Source: Callorhinus ursinus (Eukaryota; Chordata; Mammalia; Carnivora; Otariidae). Taken from it: 64,000 bases of DNA. The stretch is from NCBI RefSeq assembly GCF_003265705.1, contig NW_020312785.1, positions 134,263,772-134,327,771 of the forward strand, read 5' to 3'. Below, one piece after another: positions 45,270 through 56,249 of the stretch (positions within the stretch are counted from its first letter, which is position 1; each line of letters starts with the position of its first letter). The position numbers and the translations under genes were made by a program. The notes under the pieces were generated by a model, which did not search any database, had not been told where the DNA came from, and saw only the letters and a program-made list of their open reading frames with translations.

Positions 45270-45660
45270 GAGAAATTATGAGGGCAGAATTGGGGAGGGG
45301 CTATGTGAAGGAAGAAGATTTAAGAGATTCACTAAGTGTGAGGTCAGATTGACAGAGTCAGGTGATGACGAGGATGGGTGGAGGATAGAAAGGTAGGGAA
45401 CAGAGAGCCTAGAATAACTTCCAGGCTTCTGGCCTGGACAACTGTCTTGGCACATTCATTTAGAAATAGAACGGGCAAAGAGAAAAATGATACTAGAAAG
45501 GCACCACGGGTTTGCATTTAGAACTGTTGCATTTGAGAGGTCTGGTGACAAAGTGAAGATGGCAACTCGACAAAAATACACATCTGGGATTAGAATATAT
45601 CCAGGTTGGAAACATAGATTTGAAAGTCAAAAGTGGATACCGGCCAGCAACCACCCCAAA
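45270..45660 (+). mobile_element. Second copy of the unassigned ancient repeat
   Basis: Shares with the 42000 copy the pieces AATAACTTCCAGGCTTCTGG, CCTGGACAACTG and the later GTCTGGGATTAGAATATATC-like region, in the same orientation. Diverged; class not assigned. Confidence 0.4.
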
Positions 45661-45664
45661 AGGA

Positions 45665-45860
45665 AATTTAAAAATATTTTTATTGAACGGAATACTAGTA
45701 CGCAGTAATCACGGCAAGGACTATGTTGCATCTTGGGAAAATTCTCATAATATTAAGGAAAAAAATGAGAATAAATGCATTTCTGCAATGATTATACTTT
45801 CTATGCACAAGGAAAATGGCTGGAAGGAGACAACAAAAATGAAAATATTATAATTTGAGT
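45665..45860 (+). mobile_element. Possible L1-like remnant
   Basis: GGAATACTAGTACGCAGTAA, TTAAGGAAAAAAATGAGAAT and GGAAAATGGCTGGAAGGAG recall an L1M tail at low identity. Confidence 0.35.
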
Positions 45861-46022
45861 GGGTAGTAGAATGATGAGAATTTTTTTCTTTAATTTGCTA
45901 TTAACACTATTGTTACTATGTTTGTGCCACATAAATACTTTGAGAGCATATATACGGGCTTAACCTATGTGCTGCTTTAGAATTATGAAAGTAGGGATGT
46001 TCTTAGAAGTTATGGATTTTTA

Positions 46023-46215
46023 GGGGCACCTGAGTGGCTCAGTTGTTAAGCTTCTGCTTTCGGCTCAGGTCATGATCCCAGGGTCCTGGGATCGAGCCCC
46101 ACATCGGGCTCCCTGCTCAGCGGGAAGCCCGCTTCTCCCTCTCCCTCTCCCCCTGCTTCTGTTCTCTCTCTCGCTGTCTCTGTCAAATAAGTAAATAAAT
46201 AAAATCTTTAAAAAA
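46023..46215 (+). mobile_element. Can-SINE, sense (young CGGCTCAGG-type)
   Basis: Perfect 16-bp duplication AAGTTATGGATTTTTA at 46007-46022 and 46216-46231. Body is close to the youngest arctoid consensus, with CCCAGGGTCCTGGGATCGAG and CTCCCTCTCCCTCTCCCCCT. Confidence 0.97.
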
Positions 46216-46234
46216 AAGTTATGGATTTTTAAAC

Positions 46235-46990
46235 CTTTCCGTTTAATAAAATAACGTATTAGATGAGCATATATCTGAAACAAATAACAAGTGAAGCACC
46301 ATTATTTGAAGTTTTGATGAAGAGTCTATATGCCTCTTTCTTTCCAGCCCCTCAAACCCTTCTGTCACCCCTTTGGTGTGGGCCACAGTTTGAAAACCAC
46401 CCACAACTCTGTCATTCTCCTCAGATGAGACTGTGAATCTCAGAGGTCCACCAGAGCTCAAATATGGTTTGTCAGGCTGATTGTTTTGTGGCTCTTTGAT
46501 TTCTATCTGCAAATGTCTTCCTTTGCTTTCACACTTTCTGTCAACTAGATCAGTTAGGGTGGCTTTAGGGGGTAGCTTTTACTGCTGAAATCTCAAACTT
46601 GCACCTCACCCCCCCCCCTACAATACATTCACACTGCTGTATGGATATTCTAAAAGTTTTACACTGACATTGTAAGGTATTGTCATTATTTGGTATTTCA
46701 TGGTAACTTTTTCTGTGATTTAGTGAGTGTGTGGCCAAAAACTTTTACCTTTTGCTTCTGATTAGAGTTTCTAGATAAATCATAGGAGCTCCAATTAAAT
46801 TTGAACTTCAAATGAACAACAAACACATTTTTAGTATAAGTATGCTTAATATAAGAGTTTTTTATTATAAATGTGTCCCATATAATTATTCTTTATTGTT
46901 TACCTGAACTTTAAACTTAACCAACCTGTTTTTTTTTTTTAATTTGCTACATTTAGCCTCCTTAGTCCCAATATTAGGTACTTTGATTCT
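46235..46990. other. Intronic stretch, no recognised feature
   Basis: A C9 run at 46610-46618 and a T12 run near 46929 are the only marked features. Confidence 0.35.
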
Positions 46991-46994
46991 AATG

Positions 46995-47257
46995 ATCTAG
47001 ACCTAGTGAAGTAGCCACAACCACGTGTAGCTACTGTGCACTTGAGATGCGCTTAGTCCAAATTGGAAATGTGAGTGTAAAAATACACACCAGGTTTTGA
47101 AGACCTAGTACTAAAAAATTATGTAAGCCATCTCATTAACAATTTTAATATTAACTACATGTTAAAATGATGACATTTTGGATAGGTGGGTTAAACAAAA
47201 TATATTAAAACTAATTTCACCTCTTTTACAGTTCTTAATGTGGCTACTAGAAACTTT
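46995..47257. mobile_element. Old DNA-transposon-like repeat, left part
   Basis: GAAGTAGCCACAACCACGTG, TAGCTACTGTGCACTTGAGA, TCCAAATTGGAAATGTGAGT, and after the SINE TGGACAGTACTG near 47523. This matches an ancient 'ccacatgtggct ... ttggacag' repeat; the family name is not assigned. Confidence 0.55.
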
Positions 47258-47259
47258 TA

Positions 47260-47476
47260 TTTATTTATTTATTTATTATTTCTTTATTTATTTTCAGATT
47301 TTATTTATTTACTTGAGAGAGAGAGAGAGTGCGCGCACGATTTGGGGGGGGGCGCAGAAGGAGAAGCAGAGTCCCCGCTGAGGGGGGAGCCTGAAGTGGG
47401 GCTGGTTCCTGGGACTCTGGGATCATGACCTGAGCTGAAGGCAGACACTTAACCAACTGAGCCACCCAGGCGCCCC
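47260..47476 (-). mobile_element. Can-SINE, antisense, inside an older repeat
   Basis: Head GGGCGCCTGGGTGGCTCAG (minus strand) ends at 47476. The tail side is a long (TTTA)n at 47257-47290. The middle holds a G8-9 run at 47343-47351 and a deletion. Flanks TAGAAACTTTTA and TAGAAAATTTTA form an imperfect duplication. Confidence 0.93.
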
Positions 47477-47477
47477 A

Positions 47478-47535
47478 TAGAAAATTTTAAATTACGTTTG
47501 TGGCATGTACTATATCTCCATTGGACAGTACTGAT
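47478..47535. mobile_element. Old DNA-transposon-like repeat, right part
   Basis: GTTTGTGGCATGTACTATAT and TCTCCATTGGACAGTACTG continue the repeat interrupted by the SINE. Confidence 0.5.
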
Positions 47536-47539
47536 TTTC

Positions 47540-48005
47540 TAGACTTAGGGAAATTCTGAATTTTGTCTGTTTTATCTTGCAGAAGGTATTTCCAAGAAGG
47601 CAAATAAATACAATCAGCACAGAAGGCTGAATAAAAGTTGTACAAGATTTATACAAAACAAACGTAGCTAACCTAAACTGAGAAAAATGAGAGTTTATCT
47701 GTATGTTGGTGGAAGTAGTTTCATTTGGCGAATACTTTTGGGAGGGTTAGTTCTTCCAGATCAGAGAATGCATATGTACTATGCACGGATTAATATAAAG
47801 GGTGTATTATGCTTTATTGCTATTTCTCAGCAAAACACTAAAAGTGCCGATTTCTTTGTGATTTCAAAGATACATGTACCATTACCTTATGGATTTGCAT
47901 TATAACTCATTGGTATTTAATTCTATTTAGTGAAGTTAAAGACTCTTATGTCATAGACACCTAAATTTAGAAGGAATCACAATGTATTACCTGCTAAGGT
48001 CAAGG
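47540..48005. other. Intronic stretch, no recognised feature
   Basis: A 72-codon open frame at 47687-47905 lacks family features. Confidence 0.35.
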
Positions 48006-48009
48006 TTCA

Positions 48010-48390
48010 TAGCAAAGCTAATATTAACTGTTTCATCTGCCTGTAATGTACTTTCCCCAGAGAGGCTATGGGGTCACTCCTGACTGTGTTCAGGTCTCTG
48101 CTTGAGTGTCATTTCTTTAAGAGGCCCTCCCATGACAGTATGATCTAAAATAATACCCTGTCACTTTCTCACTCTTACCCCACTATATTATTGTTTTTGT
48201 AACATTGACGTTCTATTTTATTTTATTTCATCCTTTCTTGTACTAAATATTTAAAATTGTTTTAAATAGCATATATCAATTTTTTTTGTCTTTGCAACTA
48301 GCATAAAGCTTCATGATGCCCAAATTGTTCACTGCAGTAGCCTCAGAAACTAAATAGTGCTTAGTTCATAGGTATTGTGAACCTATGCTT
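48010..48390 (+). mobile_element. L2 3' end, sense
   Basis: CTGCCTGTAATGTACTTTCC, GTTCAGGTCTCTGCTTGAG, TGTCATTTCTTTAAGAGGCC, CTCCCATGACAGTATGATC, CCCTGTCACTTTCTCACTC, ATGCCCAAATTGTTCACTGC are a clear ordered L2 match. Confidence 0.85.
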
Positions 48391-48534
48391 TTCTGATATT
48401 TCTTAGTATATTTCCTTCTTATTGTTTCTTGTTACTTAACAATTTGTTTGTATCTCAAAATTCGAGTTTTAATTGGTCTTTCCCAATTTGGAAGTTAGTA
48501 AAACATAACTCCTGGATATCTGCTCATTTACTTC

Positions 48535-48690
48535 CTCCTAGTGGGCTCCTACCCTGAGCCTTGCATATGCTGGGTGCTGGGAATACAACAGAAATCTGTA
48601 TAGTCAGAGTTCCAGCCTTCATCAAGTTTGCATCCCTATGAACAATCTCACTCTTAATGGTTTGAAGCTTCCTTATTGAACTGAGGTGCC
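48535..48690 (-). mobile_element. L2 3'-end fragment, antisense
   Basis: TGGGTGCTGGGAATACAACA, GTTCCAGCCTTCATCAAG match the reversed L2 terminus. Confidence 0.5.
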
Positions 48691-48764
48691 AGAAAATTGA
48701 GTTGGTGTTATGTAAATTTGTGTTGACAAATTTCTTTGCTATCTTTTGATGGAATCAATAAAAT

Positions 48765-48975
48765 GTGGAACACTTGCTTTGTGCCGAGCTCTTGATGTAT
48801 ATTAATTCATGTATCCTCCCTGTAACATTAATGCTATCATTATTCCCATTTTTCAGATGAGGAAACTGAGTCCAGGAGAGGCACACAATCAGTAAAAGAC
48901 AGAGCCAGAATCCACATAAGAGAAGCTACAATCGGAAGTGACAGAATCAGAATTTGAGTCCAGAGAGGCTAGCTC
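48765..48975 (-). mobile_element. MIR, antisense
   Basis: CTTTGTGCCGAGCTCTTGAT, TTATTCCCATTTTTCAGATG, AGGAAACTGAGTCCAGGAGA, and CAGAATTTGAGTCCAGAG in reversed order. Confidence 0.85.
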
Positions 48976-48979
48976 CAGA

Positions 48980-49765
48980 ATCTTTTAACAACCTGCAGAC
49001 AGAAGGCTCCTGCCTTCTTATATATCTACCAAAATATAACTCCTGTTGACCTCTTTGTTGAAAGCTTAAGATCATGAGTTATTTAATCTAGTTTGGGCAT
49101 GTAGTCAGTTTGGAATGTCTTTATCTCCATTTAGCATAACCCAGTCTTACCCATTTCACAAGACTTGACATGCTATAAAATCAAGGTCCAGTTAGGAAAA
49201 CATAAATGCCTCTAGGCAGTACCTACAGAAGGATTATTTGCATAGAGATGGAACAGCCAAGAAGCTAAACACAGCCTAGACTGGCAACCCAGAGGTTAGG
49301 ACAGCAGGGAACTGCTAGCACATGGAGGTCTGGAAGGATGGAGGGAGGAGGCAGGGTTATAGGAAGCTGCTAGCATCTTAGGTCTAGGGGAGGCTGAAGG
49401 AGGTAGGGTTTCCATCACCCAGAAGCTAGGGCCATCCAGTGAAAGCAGGAACCACAGACGGGCTGTCTGGTGGGAGCTGGGATCACGGGGAGACACTGTA
49501 GGAGAAAGAAATATATTGTCTTTTCTTCTTCAGGCCTTTACTCTTCTTTCAGCGCCTCCCGTTGACTAAGCCTCCTGGAATCCATTTGGCACTGGAGCCT
49601 GGGAAATGCACTGGAGCAGATGAATGGTTCTGTAGGCCAACAGATAATTGACCAGCATAACATGAGGTGTCGTCTGAATTCATAACTCCTGTGCCCTGCC
49701 TTAGTACCTCTCCTCTTTTGTGGCATTATGGATGTTAGAATAGTGCTGGGTATATGTAGTCCCTG
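48980..49765. other. Intronic stretch, no recognised feature
   Basis: Unique-looking DNA, GC-richer at 49250-49500. Antisense open frames at 49296-49496 and 49538-49807 have no family features. Confidence 0.4.
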
Positions 49766-49769
49766 CTCA

Positions 49770-50010
49770 TAGCACCTATTATGTACCAGAACTGTTGTGT
49801 GTATCATTCGTGAAGTAATTTTTTTTAATCCTCAGAAGAGCCCTGAAAAGTAAGCAAAACTAATATCCCCACTTTTTTGTTGGAGAAACTGAGGCAAGTA
49901 ACTTCCCCAACATCGCATAAGAAGTAAGTGGCAGAACCTATATTCAGATCTAGTCTGTCCAGCCCCAATGTCCATTCTCTTAACCACTGTGCTCTGCTGC
50001 CTCTTGAGAT
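49770..50010 (-). mobile_element. MIR, antisense, near full length
   Basis: AGCACCTATTATGTACCAGA, TAATCCTCAGAAGAGCCCTG, TGGAGAAACTGAGGCAAGTA, AGTGGCAGAACCTATATTCA and TCTTAACCACTGTGCTCTGC cover the element from its 3' end to the tRNA-like head. Confidence 0.88.
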
Positions 50011-50024
50011 CCTTGCCCTGAGCA

Positions 50025-50445
50025 TCTAGTGCAGGGTGCTCATTAAATACTCACATGAAGAGATGGATTTCCTGATTTTAATATTATCTAGCAGTCACTT
50101 AGATTCTTCAACTTTTATAGCCACTTGGTTTTGTTTGTTTTTCCAAACTGTTTTCCTTCCTTTTCTCTTTTCGTGTTTCAACAGTCTCATTTCCCATAGT
50201 CTGACGGTCCAATTCTATACTTTTTCATTTCCATCACAGTGTTTTTGGGGGCTTTTTGGGAAGGTGATATTCATAGGGCTAAACACCCAGAGATATCTTT
50301 TTTAACAACTCCAGTGTTGCTGAGGGAAATGACATTGTAATAAAACCATCCCACATTCTTGGGAACAGAATCAGTTTCATTCCTAGAAAGTCAGCTTTAA
50401 TGAGGCAGATAATCTTAAAACAGTGACTTTCTATGATCCATCTAC
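50025..50445. other. Intronic stretch, no recognised feature
   Basis: The sense open frame of 89 codons at 50036-50305 is rich in Phe/Leu/Ser from T-rich DNA and has no signal of a real protein. Confidence 0.35.
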
Positions 50446-50449
50446 CATT

Positions 50450-50680
50450 GGCAGCTTACTGTTTTTAAGAAGTTTGAATCACATGATCCCCTTTAACGCC
50501 CACAACAACCTTAAGAGTGTTCTGATAAAATTCTCCAATGCATTTATTTCGTATCCTTTTTTGTTACCTATTCTGTTTCAACTGTTACCATGTCCAGTTC
50601 CAAAACCCAGGAACTCAGGCTAGTGTGCCACACCCAAGAAGTGGCAGAAAGAGGATTTGAACTTGTGTCTGTCTAGCTAC
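50450..50680 (-). mobile_element. MIR, antisense (diverged)
   Basis: AATCACATGATCCCCTTTAA, CGCCCACAACAACCTTAAGA, AAGTGGCAGAAAGAGGATTT and TGAACTTGTGTCTGTC; the conserved core between is poorly kept. Confidence 0.55.
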
Positions 50681-50689
50681 AAAACTTGC

Positions 50690-51855
50690 GAAGGTTTCAG
50701 TGAAGCTCAGTACCTTACAACATGAACCTCAGTACATTACAACAACAAGCAGAGATGAAGGAAATGCACTTGCTCTTAAAATGTCTAAGGAGTGGTGACG
50801 CTCCTTTAAAATGTGCATGCTGGACACTGATTTCACAAAACATCTGGGACTACAAGATGTGAGTGGTTCCCTTTAAATTCTTCAGGATGACCTCTTTTGA
50901 CCACACAGAGTAGAAGGAAGTATCTGAAGAATGAATTTCTTTCAGTGAGTAAAACAGTAATAAACGTATTTTAAATGTAACTAACAAGTACCTTTCATTA
51001 ACAAATTCATATTCCTCTCTCACATTCTGTAGTTGGGTTTCTGTGTATGTGTTATGGAGACTGTGACTTTAAAAAAAATATTTTTTAAAAGGCCCCAGTT
51101 ACCCTGTGAGCACATTTTTATTCTGGCTCTGGCCACAAGTACTGAGTTTAGGCTCTATATCAAAATAAAATCCAGAGAGGCATTCCTAAACTTGGACCTT
51201 TTGTCCGCGTCCACTTCCTGTTGACCGAGTGAGAGCCTTTCAGCTGGCCTCTGCTCAAGCTGTTCGCACAGAATAGGGAACAGTGTTCTCAAGGGCAGCA
51301 AAATCTTGCAGCTGATTAAAAGTAGCATGAGATGCAACCAAAATGCTAATTCTGTTTCCTTCTTGGGTTTGCTTGAGTCCAAAGGTCAAAAGGAAGACAG
51401 AACAGCTCAGTGTATTGGTGTGTAATTCCACTCTCACTATGGCTCAGTGATACAACATATCCTGATCCTTGTCTCATCGAGGAGTTCTTCGATCTTCAAT
51501 CTTTGTCCCCTAAACGCTGGCTTGTGTGAACATGCTATTAGCTGGCAGGGTCCAATTTCAGTATTAGCTGTTACGTTCGGTTGCAAGCGCCTCACACTTG
51601 TCTATGCTGGGTACGAATCAGGAACTGCTGCCAATTTTCTTTGAGGGCATTTTAGTATCATTATCCCAGTGCTTATGCTATTATCTCTCAAGTGTTGTTT
51701 TCCAGCTATTTTCCACCGCTAGAAAGACAGGATGGTTTAGTTATTTTATCAATGAAATTTGAGCATGCAGTGTAGCTAACTCTTGACTTTGGATTTTCTC
51801 TATTTTACTACCTGGCTGAGGAAATGCTCATATTTACAGTGGGAAGGCACCTCAA
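50690..51855. other. Repeat-free intronic stretch
   Basis: Unique-looking and moderately GC-rich at 51100-51420. Overlapping antisense frames 51155-51437 show no domain. Listed also among possible conserved noncoding tracts. Confidence 0.4.
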
Positions 51856-51859
51856 GGAT

Positions 51860-52030
51860 CATCTGGTCCCTCACTACTCAGAGAATGTTCCACAGAAGAG
51901 GGGCGTGGGCATCACCTGGGAGCTTGTTAGAAATACTCAATCTTAGGCTACACCCCAGACCTTTTGGAAGGACTCTGCAGGTTTCATGTGTATTTCATGT
52001 GCAAATTAAAGTTTGAAAAACAGTGATCTG
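51860..52030. mobile_element. MER5-like hAT fragment
   Basis: GGGCATCACCTGGGAGCTTG, TTAGAAATACTCAATCTTAG, CTACACCCCAGACC and TTGAAAAACAGTGATCTGG in order. Confidence 0.75.
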
Positions 52031-52034
52031 GTCC

Positions 52035-52494
52035 AGATCCACAAGTACAAAGGCATCTTCTAACCAGTCTTGAGACAGGTTTTCCAGTCTCTTTTTAAAT
52101 ACTTTTAACAGTAGCAATGTCACTTCGGCGAGACTGGTTAGATAGCTGAACTTTGCCTTCTCATAATTTCCACTCTTAGATCTTTTTTTTTTTCTTTAGA
52201 GCAAACAGAATACATCTAAAATGACCTTTCTGATGTTCGAAGGTAGCTAACATATTCCCTGTCCCATTCCATTCCTCCCTTCTCCATTTCTCTCTCTCTC
52301 ATTCTCTCTCTTCCATTCCCTCCTAGCTGTCTCCTCCCTTTATTCCTCTTTCTTATCTCTGTTCATGCTAAGTAGGTTTTTCTACCATTCCTCCCCTTGC
52401 CTGGTTTCCAGGTTTTTCAACAGTGATGATTACTATTTTACTAACGGGCTCTATGTTGTCAGGTGCCTCTTAACATGTGATGTCCGACATGGAA

Positions 52495-52495
<1 letters not shown>
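52035..52495. other. Intronic stretch with CT-rich DNA
   Basis: Pyrimidine-rich at 52255-52345 (CATTTCTCTCTCTCTCATTC). Nothing else recognised. Confidence 0.35.

Positions 52496-52496
<1 letters not shown>

Positions 52497-52540
<44 letters not shown>
52497..52540. repeat. (GT)n microsatellite
   Basis: 22 uninterrupted TG/GT units. Confidence 0.97.
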
Positions 52541-52544
<4 letters not shown>

Positions 52545-53460
52545 CCTTTAATGTATTGGTTAGTATATTTTAAGATCCACGTTTGTAGAGAAGTGCAGGG
52601 GATTTTTTTGACCTGTGGAGCAGAGGGAGAGCTGTCCCTGATGACCTGGGAGGATTTAAAGGCTGGGTGATCCAGTGAGTGACATCATTGTTCCTCATAT
52701 GGTATTGGTAGGAGAGTAAAAAAGATGGAGAGCAGCTACTTCAGTGGACACTCTGCTGAGTAACACCAAAGCTGCAGTACTAAAAGGCACAATCACACTC
52801 TCTACTTCCATTAACCGCACTCCTAATTTGAGTGGAAAAGAAATTCTGGAGTAAGTATAAAATGCTGGTGAAAATTAAAATTGTAAAATGATCATGAAAA
52901 TGCCATTTGATAATGTTCCTTGAGCTCAGGGAGGGTCGAAGCAATCAACCTCTTCCCTATTATTGACACTTGAATCGTGTTACTGTGGTTGGTACAAAAC
53001 TATTGAAGGCCGTTTAAACAAGTCCTACAGTAGGATTTAGAGCACTGTTTTCAGCTCTAGTGCCTTGTGCTGACATGGGTAAATTAAGTGGCAGACTCAG
53101 GGAACACTTGGCCTGCACTCAGATATTTGCAGGTCTGAAAATTTAGGTCTGAAAATTTAGGTCTGAAATTTTGCCCATCCCAGTCCATACCACCCAAGTA
53201 ACTTGGGGATTGGTGTTCAGTATGAGGAATATCACAGTTTCCAGTTAAAAGTCTGCTCTACATTTTTCATTGCATAAACCATCCAACCAGAATCCTAGGC
53301 TTTTACTACCTTTCTTAACTATTGGGTCTTATTTGGCAAAATGTCACTCAAAGAAATAACAATTGTTGACATTATTTTGATTTAATATAAAAACATTCTC
53401 TGATTTATAACTAGAACTCCCACGTAAAAATATCAAGTATGATCTTCCTGTTACATTTTC
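52545..53460. other. Intronic stretch with a short tandem duplication
   Basis: Unique-looking apart from a 14-bp tandem at 53131-53172. Confidence 0.4.
53131..53172 (+). repeat. 14-bp tandem repeat, three copies
   Basis: AGGTCTGAAAATTT occurs twice exactly, then once with a one-base shift (AGGTCTGAAATTTT). Confidence 0.92.
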
Positions 53461-53465
53461 TGTGT

Positions 53466-53485
53466 TTTTCTTTTTCTTTCTTTCT

Positions 53486-53545
<60 letters not shown>

Positions 53546-53549
53546 TTCT
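53466..53549. repeat. (TTTC)n microsatellite
   Basis: About 18-20 units of TTTC, pure at 53488-53545, with slightly broken units at the left. Confidence 0.97.
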
Positions 53550-53554
53550 CAAAT

Positions 53555-54690
53555 GTTCAGGCACTGGTGTTTGTCTTCACCATCATTACTGCAAAGAAGT
53601 ATAAACAAATCAGGATAAGTAAGAAATATTAACCATTTCTGAAACTTTCAAAAATGCAAATAAATTTCACAAATATCTTTCTTTTAAGTGGCAGATATGG
53701 TAGTCTATCTCCAAAAACTTACAAAAATTTATACCAACAGGAACCCACATTATTCAAGTATTTATGATATTAAGAGGTTGGTCACTTAGACTTCCCCAGA
53801 CCTCAAGGAACATTATCAATGGCATTTTCATTATCATCTTATACTTTTAATTTTCATAAGCATTTGTGCTCACTCCAGAATTTGTTTTCCAGTTCAAGCG
53901 ATTTTGTGGTTTAGGGATGCACAACCACCCTATGATAGAATATCATACTGAAAATGTCTGACAACTTTGGAAGATTGCTCTGTAGAAAGAGTTTTGGTGG
54001 TAGAGTAGTCATTTGCCCTCATATGGGTTTTTGAGAAAATACAAAATAGAATCTGGCATTAATCTGCTACTCATATTTTAGAATTGACGATGACAGTGGA
54101 AAAACGTAAGTTCATGAGACTTTATTGATTGATCTAACCCACTTCCTTAGACCAGTATATGTGTGCTCTGTGATAGAAAACTCTGAAGCCATATCATGAC
54201 TTATCCCTTTCTCTGACAAGGATCTAGTCTTCCAAATAATGACTGTTAACTGCTAGAAATAACTCAAATGTAAGTTATGACTGTGTAAGTGAAAAGGAAT
54301 GGAGAGATGTGAAATTTTAGGAAGAAAGGAGGAAACAGATGACCACTAATTTGCATATATGTAATCTTTTATTAACTCACAAATTTAATTTTTTTTGAAA
54401 ATGCCAAGAAGCCATGAAAGTGCATTTGATCATTTGATCATTTTAACTGCCTTATTAATGTGAATCCAAGAAAGAACTTTCTGTTATGAAGAGAGCATAA
54501 ACAGGAGTCAGGAATATATACAGAGTGTGGTACACATTCCATAGACATTTTCATTTTTTTAATTTAAAATACAACATATACTGATCCATTTTCCAAGCGC
54601 TCATATAAGCCATTTTAATGGGAGACGTTAGTTAAACATCATGATCACTACATGTGTGGCTGTCTCGGTAAGGTCTAAGGATGAATTCCC
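53555..54690. other. Intronic stretch, no recognised feature
   Basis: AT-rich unique-looking DNA. A GATCATTTGATCATTT direct repeat lies near 54428. Confidence 0.35.
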
Positions 54691-54702
54691 TAAATGCATT
54701 TC

Positions 54703-54903
54703 TTTTTTATTTTTAAGATTTTATTTATTATTTATTTGCAAGAGAGAGAATGAGAAATAGAGAGCACGAGAGGGAAGAGGGTGAGAGGGAGAAGCAGACT
54801 CCCTGCTGAGCAGGGAGCCCGATGTGGGACTCGATCCCGGGACTCCAGGATCATGACCTGAGCCGAAGGCAGTCGCTTAACCAACTGAGCCACCCAGGTG
54901 CCC
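54703..54903 (-). mobile_element. Can-SINE, antisense (young GAGTC-type)
   Basis: 12-bp duplication TAAATGCATTTC at 54691-54702 and 54904-54915. From about 54755 to the head it differs from the copy at 9462 at only a handful of bases, including the shared GAGAGCACGAGAGGGAAGAG block. Confidence 0.96.
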
Positions 54904-54917
54904 TAAATGCATTTCAT

Positions 54918-56075
54918 CAAAAAAAAAAAAAGGAAATTTAAATAGATTTATTTATTTATTTATTTGATTTTTATGGACTAGAAGCACAATGACAAATAAT
55001 GTCAGTGTGAAGTTATGAGATTTTGTGAGAAAATGGGATCCATGGCAGTGTTTATAGAATTCCATGAACCCTTCACAAATGCAGATGGGTAATTATTGGG
55101 AAAGAAAAGGAAACATCTGAAAAGAACCATTACATAATCTACTAGATGGGTGGAGGATTGATTTCAGTTCCTGACACTCTAGGTAGGGCAGATGATCTGT
55201 TTGTTGGAGTGTAGGTAAAATTTGTTTTCATTACAACGTATTTTATTTGCATCTGATATTTCCTTACCCTCTGAAAAGCTTCCCTTGCCTTATATACTCT
55301 TGAAACATATTTTCTTTTCTTTCCTTTTTTTTTTTTTAATCTCAAGATCCTCCTTTCTTCAGAGTTCATAAATTCCAAGATAACCCAACTGTGTACCCAG
55401 ATCCGGTGCCTTTCCCTTCTTAAACCATTTGTTCTGCAAAATAAATGCAAGCTCTCTTTTATACAATTTATAATAAATATTTGTGTAGACATTAATCAAC
55501 ACAAATGATTCTGACAAAAGCTAAAACAGCACATCATAATCTTTCCAGAAGAATCAAATAATGTAGAACAAATTCAAAATTATAAAATTTTCACCCCTAA
55601 AAGTTGGCTGTGTTGAAGTAATAACTACAAAAGAGAATTCACAGTAATAAAACTTGTTATGGAATAAAAAAATATAATTTATAAAATTTGCATAGAAAAT
55701 AACTGATCCAGAAAATAATTTCAGTAAAGTTAAAATTAAAATATGTTGACGCTATGCATAGAAAATTCATAATGGATATAGTTTGGCTAAACACAGATGA
55801 TTTTGGAAAATACTTTATGAAATTCTCTAATGATCTGATGTAAATGAGTGTGTCCATAACCCTGAAATAAAAATGTCTTGTTGGTCCAAAAATGGAGTCT
55901 AAATGGTTGGATCAGAATGTTTTTTACTCTCTGAAGCTTAATAGTTTACTTTTCCTAGGGTTACTTACATGCTTGTAGAACTCGAAGTTTAAATTTTGAG
56001 AATTAAAAAATTAAGAAAATTTAACCACGCCATCCCATTGGGGGTGTTACATATTTTGTCTCCATTACCTTGTCC
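54918..56075. other. AT-rich intronic stretch
   Basis: An A12 run and (TTTA)n at 54946-54964, then unique-looking DNA. A T14-15 run at 55325-55338 breaks the antisense 116-codon open frame into a lysine-rich stretch, which marks that frame as spurious. Confidence 0.4.
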
Positions 56076-56079
56076 CCTC

Positions 56080-56245
56080 TCTCATTACTCAAAGCATTGT
56101 CTACAAAACAGCAACATCAGCATCACCTGGGGCTTCCAGAAATACAAAATCTCAGTCCCAAACCTAATCTGCAGAGTCAGAATCTGCATTTTAACAAGAT
56201 CCCTAGGTGATTGTATACACATTAAAATTGGAGAAGCTCTCAGCT
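56080..56245. mobile_element. MER5A-like hAT fragment
   Basis: AACATCAGCATCACCTGGGG, CTTCCAGAAATACAAAATCT, CAGAGTCAGAATCTGCATTT, TAACAAGATCCCTAGGTGAT are in family order. Confidence 0.82.
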
Positions 56246-56249
56246 GTTC

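Noticed and set aside
55142..55492. 116-codon antisense open frame
   Set aside because: It contains a lysine run from a poly-T tract and no domain; most likely chance.
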